Source: Rhizophagus clarus (taxonomy: Eukaryota > Glomeromycota > Glomeromycetes > Glomerales > Glomeraceae). Taken from it: 64,000 bases of DNA. Location of the stretch: positions 1,178,001-1,242,000 of the forward strand of contig BLAL01000285.1 of the NCBI GenBank assembly GCA_015698045.1. The letters run 5' to 3'. The stretch's first letter is position 1. Every line of letters begins with the position of its first letter. A model generated the notes under the pieces. It was not told the DNA's origin. It searched no databases and saw only the letters and a program-made list of their open reading frames with translations. This document shows positions 21,861 through 33,210 of the stretch, piece by piece. The translations under genes and the position numbers were made by a program.

Positions 21861-22291
21861 AGCTTGTCAGGTAATCGGACTTTAAGAATAATTTTTTTTT
21901 TAAAAAAAAAAATAAAAAATACTGTTTCTTTATAAGGTTCAAAGTCTTTAAGACAAGTTTTTCAATGTTTGACAGAATATAGAACAAAATGGGGGTTCTA
22001 GGACAAGATTTCCAAATAGGTATAATTAGTATAAGCCTCTCCCAGCTTATTTTCTGATATATGAAATTTATGTAATCTTTTTTTAACCCAAATTTGTTCT
22101 CAAGACCAGGAAATATATCAAAATACAATATTGAATTTAAGTTTTAAATCAGGCTGGGGCACAAATTTTGTTAACATATCCTTTTACCCAATTTTTTAGT
22201 TTTCAAGTTAAAGGAGATAATCATCTTTGTTAACGCGCTGGCCCAATTTTAATCTCAAATAATATAATGAAAAAAGTATGCCATATTGCTT
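21861..22291 (+). repeat. Left terminal inverted repeat of the large element
   Basis: Starts AGCTTGTCAGGTAATC and runs to the TATGCCATATTGCTTG block. It matches the reverse complement of 38934-39297, with shared blocks such as AATGGGGGTTCT, AGGTATAATTAGT, TAAGCCTCTCCCAGCTTATT, GAAATTTATGTAATC and CATCTTTGTTAACGCGCT. The left copy carries an extra T/A-rich insertion near 21890-21920. Confidence 0.85.
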
Positions 22292-22439
22292 GCCTCTTAG
22301 GAGAACGCTGAACATCGAGGACTAAAGTTTCCGAGTGTGTTTAGCGTTCGACCTGTCAAGCATAATTTGCATACCATATTTTTATGTTATACTAGAATTA
22401 ATTCAAAAACTGATTTATAGTTGTAAACAAAGATTAAAT

Positions 22440-22700
22440 TTTGGTACCACAACTAAAGGGAGGGTACCAAAATCTTGAATGATAGAAAGTAAATCAAAAA
22501 GGCCATTAAACCTATTCTAGTAAATCAATAATTTCTTGATATACAGGAAATCATTCTAGAGCCAATTCTTTACCAAAATACAGGGACAAAAAGTTATACG
22601 AAAAAAAAAAGTTTTACCTCTGGGGTACCAAAATTTCTGGGTATACAAAGATTAAGGATACCAAAATTCTGGCGCAAGGTACCAAAATTTTAATAGCTTA
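22440..22700 (+). repeat. GGTACCAAAATT direct repeats
   Basis: GGTACC(A)AAAT-type blocks occur at about 22442, 22466, 22616, 22648 and 22678, between the left terminal repeat and the first gene of the large element. They may be subterminal binding sites, but no function is shown by the sequence. Confidence 0.6.
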
Positions 22701-22709
22701 GCTAACATT

Positions 22710-22952
22710 CTAAAAAGCCCTAGAGCACAACCTCTGATAGTGTTTAGAGACATAAAACCCTTTTATATGAGCTGGACATCGACCAGAATATGATCTAATA
22801 AATCTTCCACATTCACTACAAAAAACATGTTGTTTATTAGCTAATTTTTGAACATATTTCCAATGAATTGAGCACCCATCTTCACGCATACAAGATCTTC
22901 CACAAATTTTGCCAGAGTAACGAATAAATGGACAAGTATATTCACCATACAT
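22710..22952 (-). CDS. Small Cys-rich protein near left end of element
   Basis: An 80-residue protein with the pattern YTCPFIR..GKICGRSC..DGC..H, then FCSECGR..YSGRCPAH. Eight or more Cys/His residues suggest two zinc-binding sites. It begins MYGEYTCPF. A clear relative, in mirror orientation, lies at 33406-33648 near the other end of the element. I do not recognise the family. The position next to a terminal repeat suggests a regulator or end-binding protein, which is inference. Confidence 0.6.
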   Translation of the reverse strand: MYGEYTCPFIRYSGKICGRSCMREDGCSIHWKYVQKLANKQHVFCSECGRFIRSYSGRCPAHIKGFYVSKHYQRLCSRAF

Positions 22953-23047
22953 AATGTAAATATTTTTTTCTTATACTAAATAATAAATAATAATTTAAAA
23001 TAAAAGTTTATATAAGTAACATATAATAAACCAAATACTTTTACACA

Positions 23048-23431
23048 ATGAGTACACAAATTCAATTAACTGATACCAAGCCTACATATCAAGAAATCGA
23101 ACAGGCATTAATAAATGTAGTCAAGGCAGGCATTTATTATAGAAGGCCAAAAGATGGTAAATTTATGCAATCATATAAAGAGCGAATCAAAAAATTACGT
23201 CAAGCAAAAGATCCCCAAGAATATGTTCTCAAACTAGCCATGACCATATTCCCTAATGAAGCTAAATATCATAAAGTCAAAGATGAATATAAAGAATTCT
23301 ATGGGCGAGATCCAAAGATTCTTAATGCAATCATGGAACTATATAAATTATACTATAAATTAGCTAAGGATTATTTCATTACCGATAAACAAGTTGATGA
23401 AGAGATAGAAGTCTTCTTATCATCATTTTAA
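23048..23431 (+). CDS. Unknown 127-residue helical protein
   Basis: An intact frame starting MSTQIQLTDTKPTYQEIEQA, charged and helical (KERIKKLRQAKDPQEYVLKL, ILNAIMELYKLYYKLAKDYF), ending in an acidic tail. It starts about 95 bp from the divergent Cys-rich gene and ends 4 bp before the end of the convergent integrase frame. No known domain recognised. Its intactness beside broken neighbours may be chance, because it is short. Confidence 0.6.
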   Translation: MSTQIQLTDTKPTYQEIEQALINVVKAGIYYRRPKDGKFMQSYKERIKKLRQAKDPQEYVLKLAMTIFPNEAKYHKVKDEYKEFYGRDPKILNAIMELYKLYYKLAKDYFITDKQVDEEIEVFLSSF

Positions 23432-23435
23432 AGAT

Positions 23436-24500
23436 TTAATTCATGAGCACCCACCGGGAAGGCAATTCTGTATCAAAGGGAATAAGCATCAATTCTTCTT
23501 GAACAAAAGATCTTTCAGGATATTTGAGAATATAATCATCATTATCAATTAGCCCAAAGGGGACTTCTTCCAGCCAGTATAAGACTGGCTTATTTTTTTG
23601 TACCATAGATTGACGGATATGATAAATATGTGGAGACCAATTCAAATCACCAGCACGACGTCTTTCACCCTCCAAATCACCAGGATAAAGTAAATAATGA
23701 ACAAGAACATTACTAGAAAGCTTCTCTTCATCAAAACCTATTAGACCATCATGAGAATAAGAAGGCTTAGCAAAGACCTCTTCTTTTTCAATAGTCTCAA
23801 CTGGAGAAATACCTATCTGACATGTGATAGAATTATTAATGTTCTTAACAACTAAAGGCAAATTTTTCACCCAAGCTCTAGTACGATCATTTAAATACAA
23901 AGATAAGAGATCAGAAGCATCCTGAGAAAGAAATAGTTTTTCAACTAAGGTACGATTATATCTTTCAATAATACCCATAGTACGCTTAGATTTAGCCTTC
24001 TGAATTTTTACATTATGTTCCATCATAAGTACCTCACATTGTCCCTTAAATTCAGAACCCCTATCAGTGATTAATAATTTCGGCCATATAAGAGGACACT
24101 CAGGGTTATCATATTTCTCTTTAAGAGCTCTAGCAATAGTCTTTGAAGTTAAGATTCCCTGCCTATCCTTGACACTATATGCACCAATAGGGATGGATAC
24201 TTTATATCTCGAAGCCACATCCACAATATTGAGGCAAAAAAGATATGTAATTCGTCCTACTTTATCATAAGGCATGTAAAGAATATCTGCCTAGTGGACT
24301 TCATTGGGAGTAGTAATAGAGGTAAAACTTGCACAAGGAATATATTTAGGACGAGGCTTATGTATTTGGTGTATAGCTTGTCTCTCAAGCCAGTCCTCCA
24401 CTTCGTCTAAACTAAAATTATACCCAGCTTTCAGAGAAGCTTCATGTAATTTTTTAGCATTTTGATAATAACCAATAGGCTGATAATAAATCTTTTTCAA
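23436..24500 (-). pseudogene. Retroviral-type integrase (RVE) of the large element, fossil
   Basis: The minus strand encodes an integrase with a catalytic core: the first Asp region (ADILYMPYDKVGRITYLFC), the second Asp in LLITDRGSEFKGQC and the Glu in GIIERYNRTLVEK, spaced as in the D,D-35-E family. The C-terminal part (PVLYWLEEVPFGLIDNDDYI) resembles the beta-rich tail seen after Polinton and Ty3-type cores. Integrases of this family join element ends to target DNA. The N-terminal helical part lies at 24291-24500. It appears broken at least once. Confidence 0.8.
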
Positions 24501-24559
24501 AGCAATAGAAATATCAAGATTTCAAGCTTCACCAGAATCTATAGAAATAACAGGTAATA

Positions 24560-25087
24560 ATGGGAGTTGAGCAGATATATCTTGAACAACTAAACAGCAA
24601 CTTTGATCTAGGGATAAAGTTAGTACAAAAGAAAATCTGCAAACTTAAAGAGAAAATTAAAGCCTGTGAGCGATATATTTCTCATCTTGAAAAGAATTTA
24701 CAATCTTATGATGATGAAGTTAATCAGCTAAAGGATAAATGTAAGGTTATTCTAAGTAAACTTAAAAAATGTCAGAATCATCTGGAGCTAAAAGAAGAGG
24801 CATTAGTTATTCAAGATAATCGAATTATCCAGCTAGAAGACACAATAGATAAACTTAAATCTCGTATACAAGAATTATCTAAATCTAGTAATAAACATTC
24901 TGAAGAAGAAGAACGACCAGAGGAAGAAAATATGGCCATACCTGATATTTTAATAAATATCGCTACAGTACTAGATCGGGTGGAAGCATATATTGATGGA
25001 GATACATCATTTAACCCTAAAAATACATTAAATGGTATACGAATCTTATTAACAACTGCTCGTGGACTTATGCAAAGACATGCTTAA
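24560..25087 (+). CDS. Coiled-coil protein, element-encoded
   Basis: 175 residues. A long heptad-rich coiled coil occupies residues about 15-115 (KKICKLKEKIKACERYISHL, IQLEDTIDKLKSRIQELS), followed by an acidic linker and a compact C-terminal segment (LDRVEAYIDGDTSFNPKNTL). It opens the plus-strand gene block that leads to the Gag-like and protease genes. No known family recognised; a structural or scaffold role would be inference. Confidence 0.6.
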   Translation: MGVEQIYLEQLNSNFDLGIKLVQKKICKLKEKIKACERYISHLEKNLQSYDDEVNQLKDKCKVILSKLKKCQNHLELKEEALVIQDNRIIQLEDTIDKLKSRIQELSKSSNKHSEEEERPEEENMAIPDILINIATVLDRVEAYIDGDTSFNPKNTLNGIRILLTTARGLMQRHA

Positions 25088-25099
25088 GATGCTATTAAC

Positions 25100-25351
25100 A
25101 TGCAAGGTTTATACCGTGTAGCTAATGTTCGAATCAATGGCCTTAGGAATGAATTAACAAATACTAGAAATGATAGTCTTCAAAGAGATCGATTATTAAC
25201 TTTAGCATATAATAATGAGGTAAATGAGCGTCAACGTTGGTGGCAAATAGCTCAAGATAGGCAAACTAATGGTCAAAAAATGGCCCTTAGAAAGCAAAAT
25301 CAGATTAATACATTAGTACAAGAAAAGGCAGTTCTCCAAATATTAGTTTGA
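25100..25351 (+). CDS. Second short coiled-coil ORF, element-encoded
   Basis: An 83-residue frame starting MQGLYRVANVRINGLRNELT, rich in N/R/Q/L and predicted helical (NEVNERQRWWQIAQDRQ). It lies 12 bp after the previous coiled-coil gene, and protein-like sequence continues to about 25443, so the original frame was probably longer. No family recognised. Confidence 0.45.
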   Translation: MQGLYRVANVRINGLRNELTNTRNDSLQRDRLLTLAYNNEVNERQRWWQIAQDRQTNGQKMALRKQNQINTLVQEKAVLQILV

Positions 25352-25453
25352 AAACGTAAAGCTGAGGCAGACTTGGCAGAATTCAATCGAGCATGGGTAT
25401 TTAATAGATACCAAAAATGGAAGGGTAGGGAATTAAATTCGTGACAAATTATT

Positions 25454-26503
25454 TTGAATTTACAAAACAATCCTCCAGGAAACATGGCTACAATACAAGA
25501 TGTCATGCATACATTAGCACCATTACTTGCGCAATTATCCAATTATGATGAGCAGGAACCACCAGACGTATATTGTCAAAAGCTTAGAAATATAAATGAG
25601 ATGGCACGTCCCTTAGCTGTTGCTGCCTTTAATGCCGCTGCAAGATGTCAAGTTATGATAAATAAGATGTCAGGTAGGTTTGCACCTGTTCCTGCCAATG
25701 ATCCTTATGCAGTAAGTAATCCAGCTATTAATACTGAACCTCTTTTTATAAATTGGTTGCGTGAAAAATATAGAGAAGTTACAGTAGGGACTACCCGAAG
25801 TACTATATTTGCTCTTGTTAATGAAAAGTTTTTAGAGACAGATACTCCAGATAATTATGAAAAACGAATCAAACCACTAGTACAAGCAATGCCAGATGCT
25901 GATGCCTTACCTTATCTATTTAATCAATTGCCTTCTGATTTAGAAATGAGAGTTAGAATTGCTAATCCTGCTACAGTCATTGCATTTTTTACAGACTTGC
26001 GTAATATATGGCATGAAAGTGCAGGCAAAAAAATACAAGCTCATACAATAGCTCCAGTTAATTATATAGCTCAACCACAAAAAGATGATTTTAAAATTCG
26101 TCTAGCAAAAGATTTGGTATATACAGGAATAGGAACGGATGATGCAACATTAGAAAATTTTATTTATGAAGAACTTAAAAAGAGATTAGGAAGTCAAACA
26201 GCTCATGTTAGAAAGAGTCCCTTTACACCCAGAAGTGCATATGCCACGAAGAAAGTTGTTAGAAAGGTAGTGCCAAAAGCATTTGCAAAGCAAACCCGAC
26301 ATTGTTCAACATGTGGAAAGGCTGGTCATACAAAAATTAATTGTCCTAAACTTAAGCGGACTAAAAAAGTTAATTATGTATATCAAAATGAGGAAGAAGA
26401 TCCTGAAGACTCTGAAGAAGAATACATAGAAGAATATATAGAGGATTCTGAAGAACAGGAAGTAGAAGAAGATGACAAATATATTGATGCTGATAAATCC
26501 TGA
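25454..26503 (+). CDS. Gag-like protein with CCHC zinc knuckle
   Basis: 349 residues in one open frame; the likely start is MATIQDVMHTLAPLLAQ at 25484. The middle is a helical, capsid-like region (EPLFINWLREKYREVTVGTT, YEKRIKPLVQAMPDADALPY, LPSDLEMRVRIANPATVIAF). Such a region followed by a basic linker and one zinc knuckle, CSTCGKAGHTKINC (C-X2-C-X4-H-X4-C), is the layout of Ty3-type Gag. The C-terminus is very acidic (EEEDPEDSEEEYIEEYIED). It sits inside an element that carries DNA polymerase B and has no reverse transcriptase. The Gag assignment rests on architecture; I cannot test fold similarity here. Confidence 0.65.
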   Translation: MNLQNNPPGNMATIQDVMHTLAPLLAQLSNYDEQEPPDVYCQKLRNINEMARPLAVAAFNAAARCQVMINKMSGRFAPVPANDPYAVSNPAINTEPLFINWLREKYREVTVGTTRSTIFALVNEKFLETDTPDNYEKRIKPLVQAMPDADALPYLFNQLPSDLEMRVRIANPATVIAFFTDLRNIWHESAGKKIQAHTIAPVNYIAQPQKDDFKIRLAKDLVYTGIGTDDATLENFIYEELKKRLGSQTAHVRKSPFTPRSAYATKKVVRKVVPKAFAKQTRHCSTCGKAGHTKINCPKLKRTKKVNYVYQNEEEDPEDSEEEYIEEYIEDSEEQEVEEDDKYIDADKS

Positions 26504-26525
26504 AACTGCTATGCTATAAAAAAAA

Positions 26526-27092
26526 GTGGTACGAAGTGGAGTACCTATGAAAACAGCAACCAAGAAGTTCCTTACTTCCAAGTCTCATGCTAGCAAAGTG
26601 CCTATCGACAGAGCATCAAGCAATATAATTATGGCTACGGAACAAGTTTACCAGATAGTTTTAAAATCTATAATATCATCAATAGTTCCATATTGTCCTA
26701 AAGAGATTCTTGTAGAAATTTCAAAATTTATTAATATAATATATCCCAAATTAAAAGACCCAAGCCTGAATAGTGTTATGGAAAATGATACCGTTAAAAG
26801 AAGAGAGCTAGCATGGAAAAATGTTACAAGCAAAGTTCAAGATGTCTTGTTTCCGCTAATGCAGGCCACAAATGCCGAACAGAAACTTCTTTTACAAGTC
26901 CTAGACAATAAAGAATCTGTCCAGAACGCTTCCAACCCAAATGAAGATATAGTTATAGAAGATTCTACTAAAGTAAAGGAAATTAATACTTCATCCTCTA
27001 GTCATGTTTTGCCAGAGAATATGCGAAGTGTCTCAACGGCCTGGCTAAAGCATGCTATTAAGGCTTATGCATCAGCTCAAAAAAAAAAATAG
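26526..27092 (+). CDS. Unknown element protein between Gag-like and protease
   Basis: An open frame of 188 codons; a likely start is MATEQVYQIVLKSIISSIVP at 26632. It is helical with a conserved-looking segment (CPKEILVEISKFINIIYPKL) and a C-terminal KKK tail. Its 3' end overlaps the start of the protease frame by about 40 bp around a run of A. Overlaps of this kind are typical of Gag-Pro arrangements. No family recognised. Confidence 0.5.
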   Translation: MVRSGVPMKTATKKFLTSKSHASKVPIDRASSNIIMATEQVYQIVLKSIISSIVPYCPKEILVEISKFINIIYPKLKDPSLNSVMENDTVKRRELAWKNVTSKVQDVLFPLMQATNAEQKLLLQVLDNKESVQNASNPNEDIVIEDSTKVKEINTSSSSHVLPENMRSVSTAWLKHAIKAYASAQKKK

Positions 27093-27462
27093 CCAAATAT
27101 ATTGGCCAAAGCCTTTGGAGATAAATTTTCTTCAAATAAAGGATGCCGATGATGTTGCAACCATCTCCTGTAGAGTAGGAGATGTGACTATACCCTATGC
27201 AATGATTGATAGTGGATCAGACTCATCAATAGTCTCAGAAAATGTTGCAAAGCATTTAGATCTAAAAATAGATAAGAAAAAGATTCATAGACTTAATGGA
27301 GTTGCAAGTAAGTCCCATTCTCTTGGTACAGTTAATAGTGTTCCTGTAACTATTGAGGATGGAGAAACTAGAGACACCATTTCAGATGAATTCTCTGTCG
27401 TTCCTACAGAATATGATGATAATAGAAAAGAACTATCCCTATTTATTCTTGGAACGCAATAG
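27052..27462 (+). pseudogene. Retropepsin-like aspartic protease (fossil)
   Basis: The frame contains the aspartic protease active-site block AMIDSGSDSSIVSENVAKHL (D-S/T-G), preceded by two beta strands (ATISCRVGDVTIPY) and followed by a flap-like region. A second hydrophobic-Gly block, LSLFILGTQ, is in place of the usual ILG(R/M)D. Downstream sequence to about 27560 (GKTITIP) is still protease-like, so the gene appears broken. Such proteases mature Gag polyproteins in retroelements. The copy at 19260-19820 looks related. Confidence 0.65.
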
Positions 27463-27602
27463 TAATATCGGGCTGAATGGAAGCCTTTAATAAAAGGAGA
27501 ATTTAAGGCCACATCTAACGGAAAAACTATTACCATCCCCCTATCAGTTCACAAGTCCCAGCGAAATGTTTTTACTGTGGGAAAACAACCAGAACCTGTA
27601 AA

Positions 27603-27833
27603 AAAAAACTAGCTGATCGAACTTGTCAGTATTGTGGAAAGGAATTCAGATATCCTTATTTATTTTTACGTCATAAATTAACTAAGTGTTGGACTAATGG
27701 CGAGTCTACATTGGGCCAAAGTCGAGTCAATGAAGAGTCTACATTGGGTCAAAGTTGGGTCAACAAAGAGTCAGATTTGGTCGACAAAGAGTCAGGTCGA
27801 GTCAACAAAGAATCTAAAGTGAAACTGGAATGA
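27603..27833 (+). CDS. C2HC zinc-finger ORF with repeat tail
   Basis: A plus-strand frame without a clear ATG that reads CQYCGKEFRYPYLFLRHKLT then KC, a C-X2-C-X12-H-X4-C finger. It is followed by a serine/valine-rich tail coded by the tandem repeat at 27700-27830. It is probably the last gene of the plus-strand block of the large element. Family not recognised. Confidence 0.4.
   Translation, partial: KKLADRTCQYCGKEFRYPYLFLRHKLTKCWTNGESTLGQSRVNEESTLGQSWVNKESDLVDKESGRVNKESKVKLE
27700..27830 (+). repeat. GAGTC-ACATTGGGTCAAAG tandem repeat
   Basis: Imperfect units of about 18-36 bp built from GAGTC, (T/A)ACATTGGGTCAAAGT and GGTC(A/G)ACAAAGAGTC, about five copies, in the coding tail of the zinc-finger ORF. 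Confidence 0.7.
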
Positions 27834-28136
27834 ACTTGTATAGGGTCAGATATGCACTCGAAAAGTATATTTTTAGTAAAAGTTTCTGTCTAGAATTAGC
27901 CAAAAAAAAAAAAAATTGCTAAAGCCTATATTTTGATAAAAAAATACTGAAAAAATGCCAGAGAAAATGCCCTTTCTTATCCAAGAACTGTGAAAGATTA
28001 TCATAAAATCTATAATTGAGAGAGAAGAATGTGAACCAAGTTCACAATGTCACGTGCATGGTGCAGTAAATAATATTATTATGTCAGAAAAATAATATAA
28101 TAATGTATGTGATCTGACTACACATCACTATCTAGC

Positions 28137-31100
28137 TTATGCCTGAAGGCTAGATATGTGAGACACACATTCGTTTAGATATTTCTCTGGGAGCTTGGCC
28201 TTCATAGCTCTTTTTTCTGCCTGTTCATGAAGAATATCAGCTTTTACCATATTCTTATAAATCATAATGCACCAATGCCCATATGGTAAAATAGTTATTC
28301 CATCTGATAATATCCAGTGCTTAGTATCTATAGGACAGAGAGCCTTCTTCTCAGACTTAACCAAAGATATAACATGATCTTTTGATCAAAATCCTATATT
28401 CTTGACATAGAATACCTTTTTCTGGAATAGACAATCCCAATATACTTGAGTTAATGGGGATTTACTTTTGGGATATGTGTTCTCTGCCATTTCATTCATA
28501 CCCTTCTTGCTGACCCCTTTATGTTTTGACTTTGTAGATTTATCAGCCAAGACATAGTGGTATGATTTTGCCCGGATGTAAAATAACTCAGTAATCACAT
28601 TTCCTGGAGTCTCATTTTTGAAAAGCCCAATAGTTTTCAAATCATTAAGATCAAAGATGTCTGGTCGCTCTGCCATATCTTTATAGATATCTTCAGTCTC
28701 AATCATAAATATAAAGGAATCAGTATCCATATATTCAAGTCTAGCCTTATCCTCATATTTTTCCTTTACATAGTTATACCAGAAGCAGTACATTAGGAGC
28801 TTGCTGAGTCCCAAAACGGATGCTCCAACTATGATAGGCTTGTTGAGAACTACACTTGCCTTTCCCATATGTGCGTCTACTAGTGTATCTCCAAGCAGTC
28901 TGTCATACTTGAAATTTGGACTACGTATTTTCTTGAGAAACTTCTTCTCATCTGACTCATTATTACAGGCCATGATCTTAATATCCTGGTACTTTCGGAC
29001 ATTTTCCATAGTCTTGCCATATACTGAATTATTCATGAGCTTGAAGAAGTCTTTTTCGAAAGCATTCTTGGCTTTCTGGCGCAACTTTGTATTCTTAGCA
29101 ATATATGGGTAAGGATGGTGCCGCAATTGATTTATTAAATCCGCAATATTGCGGATTTTGGAGTTGAATTGCGGTTAGTGAACCGCAATTCCGCAATTCA
29201 CCTGATCGGTTTTGGCAGTTTACCGAACCGATTTAATAAAAAAAATGTTTACGCAACGTTTTTTTAATTAATTTAACGAAAAAATGTTGCAAAACGTTTT
29301 TTCAAAGTATTTTAATTAATAAAAAACGTTTCGCAACGTTTTTTAATTAATTACGTTGCGAAACGTTTTTTCAAAGTATATTTTAATTAAAAAAAACGTT
29401 TCACAACGTTTTTTTGGATTGCTTTAGCGAAATTGCAATTCCGCAAATGTATCGCAATTCCGCAAATGTGCCGCAATTCTGCAATTATTCCGCAATTGAA
29501 TTGCGGTACTTTGCGGAATTGCGGAATATTTGCGGAATTGCGGACAATTGCGGATTGCGGAATTGCGGATATTTAGGTTTAAAAATCTGCAATGTTCCGC
29601 AATACCGTAAATTGCAATTATTCCGCAATTGCTTATTTGCGGCACCATCCTTATATATGGGGCCAATCAATTCGTCTGGTCAAATGACAAGATTTCTGTG
29701 ACCTCATCTACAACCATGCCTAACTTTATATAATACTGGAGCTCTTGATAATGAATGACATAATTTTTTCGTGGGCCAAGATGAGGGACTAGTTTTTCTG
29801 TTGCATAGAATCGCCCACCATCCATATCATTCACAAGCTTGGCATTGTATGGGCATAGCATATCCATTTTTACTGCGACATTTTCCACAGCTGGTGGTAA
29901 GTCCCTCAAATAGTTGTGAGTTTTTAGGGGGAAATGAGAATTAATCATTAGGAAGAATCCACGTTGTGCATCTGCCCTAGTCTTAAGAATCATTTCAAGA
30001 TATTTCTTTTGCATTTTGGAATTATTCTTTAGATATTCCCGACTAGCAACCCACTTATAATTTCCAACTGGAAGGAACTGACTCATTGCCCATCCATAAA
30101 GATTATTTGCATCGATATATGAGATCCATGTTGTGAGTTGGGATGGGTCGAATTCCTCTCCAATGCTAGAATTATTTGCTTTAAAATGTCTATGTACTGC
30201 CATAGCAATACCACCCCGCTTGGCCTTTTCAATGAAGTCATGCATGGCCATTTCTGTGAATAATTCGATTTTGACCTTGGTCATCTTAAGCATGGCATCC
30301 CAGGATAGAGAAGACGCGGATACATAATGGCTGGGATCAAGACCATAATGATGCATAGATGTCTTTCAAAATGTTGTCCAGACATCTGCTAGACTAAGCA
30401 CGTCTATCTTGAGATAGAGATCATTATATTCTCCCAAGTTTTTGCATCCAAATTCCTTCCATACCTTCTGGGCATGCTCATAATCCTCTTGAGAAATCTT
30501 ACCTCCAAAGACACTATGAAATTCTTGAATTGGAGGTAGTTCTGTTTCCTTGAATCGGTCATGAGAAGTAATATACTCATAAGGAAAGACTCCCTTATAA
30601 TATGCTAGGGAAATCTGTTCGGTTGTATAGCCTTGCTTCTTGAAATACTCGGTTGTAGTTGGGTGGTTATCTTCCAAATTTTTTGTAAGATTGGCCAAGC
30701 TACTATTCATGAACTGCATACTATCAATATACTTAAGCTGACCTACCTTTATTGACTTGTATCATTCAAAGGTTTCAGCAATGACTGAGATTTGAAGAGA
30801 ATTAGCCGAGCGTCTGACAGATTCACAAACCAAGTGAGAGTCATATTCCCAGAAGTTGTGAAAGATAATTGGGATTGGTGTCTTCCATGGCTTAATCTGA
30901 AGTTTAAGATTACATGAATTGTGAAATGCCTCTCGGAACTCACCTGTGATATGACAGTGATCTCAGACTTTTTTTGTCCCTAGCTTCTTCTTTAGCTAAA
31001 TCAGTTTGGGCTTTACTTAAAGCAGTTTTTAGGAATTTATAGTCTTCGGGATTTTTAACAGCTTTTAGCAACTCTGTATAGAGATTTTTGAGATCCTTTT

Positions 31101-33210
31101 CTAATACGTTATTCTTTTCCATTTCTAAAATTCTCTTGGATATATCTCTAGGTGAAGCCATCTTATTATATGATATAGAATCCTAAACAATTTCTATAAG
31201 CTTGGCAGTAAGATTTGCAATCTTTCTTTTTAACATATTAATCACATCTGTATCGATACTGAACTTGTTTTCACAGATCCAATACCGATCAGCCTCCTTG
31301 AATCTTCTTTGGTAGTCATCTGTAATAATACGCTCATGCTTAACAGCTAAGACTCTATTTATTTCTATCAATTCTTTATCAATCCTTCGGATGAATTCTT
31401 CTGTGACATTTTCTCCACAATATAAGAATGGACCCCATGTTTCTCCAGTATCAATCCAGTGGACTGAATAGCTAAAACTATTAGCTTCTTCCTCTGCTAA
31501 CTTTCACATATTTCCACCATAATGTGTGTCACACTTCTTTTTTAATGACTCGAAATATGCTATAATGACACATGGGGCATTGATCTGACGTCCATAGTTT
31601 CTGAACTCTTTAAAGTCATTAACATTTTTTACAGTCATTGTGACTCTTTGTGGGGCTTCACCCAGTCTAAAACACCATTCCTGATGATGGTTTAGGGATT
31701 TTTCAGAAGGAAAACTTTGGAAGCATCGATTGCAAAGATGCTTTTTAACTTTGTGAGCATTATCCTTATATACTAACCCATCTGGGTTCTTAATCCATAG
31801 AAAGTGATTTTTTTGCCCATATTTTTCTTCTTCAGATTTTGTAATATCTGTAAGGGCCATAAGATGGATAATATGTGGTCTGTTATAGTTCTTACTATAA
31901 ATAACAGGTTTGGGGGTAGCTGTTTCCTCCTTCCAATTCCAGACATTTATGGAAATATCGGCATTCATCTTCTCGATTTTATTAAAGATGTGAGGGGAAA
32001 CTGGTGTTGGCATGGGGATACCATCCAACTTTACCCGCTCTAGATATGGTTTAAGATTCTTTGCCCTAAATATACGATGGCCTAAGTGGTCTGTATGTCC
32101 ATCCTGATATGCAAAATATGCACCTAATGCCCCTTGAAGACATTTCTCTGATGGTTTATTTGTTTCCAGATCTATAAGACCTTGATTGTCTGGATTAATA
32201 GTACACTTTTTGTTATCAAGCTTTGGAGGAGTAGGATTGTAAGACCCTCCAAGAGCTTTATGAAGTGTATATGTCTCAATATATATTTCAAAAATTTGTT
32301 TGAGAATATAACCAGATCCTTTCTTTAATGTTTCCTCAATTTGCACATCTATTTCCCCAATAGTTTTGGTTATGTGCTCCTTTATATCCTCTTCTGAAAG
32401 AATTGGTCGCATATTTCCTCTATGATATTTCTCTACTTCTACTGGTTTGCTTTTATCATCTGACTTTCCTTTAGTAATTGAATATCGGCACAATGCTACT
32501 ATGGCTGATTTTATTTGATCTTTTTTATGAAGCTCTGTTTGGAGAACTTCCTTTATTTTTGGACGAATTAATCCTATAAGTTGAGGCATGTATGGCAATT
32601 TTTTATATTCTTCTGGCTTAGCTATTGGTTGAATAAAAGTATATGTTGGATTGTCATCAGGGTTGGGAATTTTACCCACCCATTTGCTCATTAAAGAATG
32701 ATTTCTATGCGGTCTTTTTGGATCTCTTCCAACTGGACATTCTTTAAAGATAATATTCTCCTGAGTAGGTTTCTTTGGGATTGTATCTTGTTGCTCAACA
32801 TCTCTATGAGCTTGAGTTGGTGGACTGGGTCTTGCTTCAGGATCCTCTTCAGATTGATGGGATATCTTAGCTTTCTTTTGCCACCTACTAGAAGACTTTC
32901 TTTCATCTTTGCGACCCATTAAATCAAACCATTCTGCATCTGTTTTTGGGATCTTTTTACTAATAATACTTGGGTTATTTTTTATCTCAGGATTCGCTAG
33001 CCAATTAGCTAAGTCCTCTATAGATAATTGTGTAGTCTCTTTTTGACTAGAAGATGGGACTACATCTGATTTAGTAACAGAAACTGGCTCATTTATTCGA
33101 TCTTCTTGAATATTTCTGGATTTACATTTATGCTTCCTATTTAGATGATTTGTTCGATCACGAGACTTTTTAAAATCATCTTTACCACAACGAGGACAAG
33201 GCGGAATCAT
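28137..33210 (-). pseudogene. Polinton-type DNA polymerase B (fossil)
   Basis: The minus strand encodes a very long protein. It starts MIPPCPRCGKDDFKKSRDRT, with a C2H2-type finger near residues 5-27 and a second finger (CNRCFQSFPSEKSLNHHQ) before 31500. Next comes a zinc motif of the CHITG..F..AFHNSCN type, then the exonuclease block IFHNFWEYDSHLV, polymerase motif A SYIDANNLYGW, motif B FKLMNNSVYGKTM and motif C YMDTDS. This is the protein-primed PolB type (DNA_pol_B_2) of Polintons and linear plasmids. It is broken in several places and interrupted by the repeat element at 29110-29653. Little is seen in 27834-28136 downstream. Confidence 0.85.
29110..29653. mobile_element. 544-bp non-autonomous hAT-type element inside PolB
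   Basis: It is flanked by a perfect 8-bp duplication TATATGGG (29102-29109 and 29654-29661). The terminal inverted repeats are TAAGGATGGTGCCGCAA. Near both ends many copies of CCGCAATT / AATTGCGG form subterminal repeats; the centre has repeated AACGTTTCGCAACGTTTTTT. The 8-bp duplication and TAAGG start match the larger element at 33653-38408, so both belong to the hAT superfamily. No coding capacity. Confidence 0.9.

Noticed and set aside
23436-27833. Explanation of the Gag-like, protease and integrase genes as one nested LTR retrotransposon
   Set aside because: The integrase is on the opposite strand to the Gag-like and protease genes, there is no reverse transcriptase and no LTR pair was seen.
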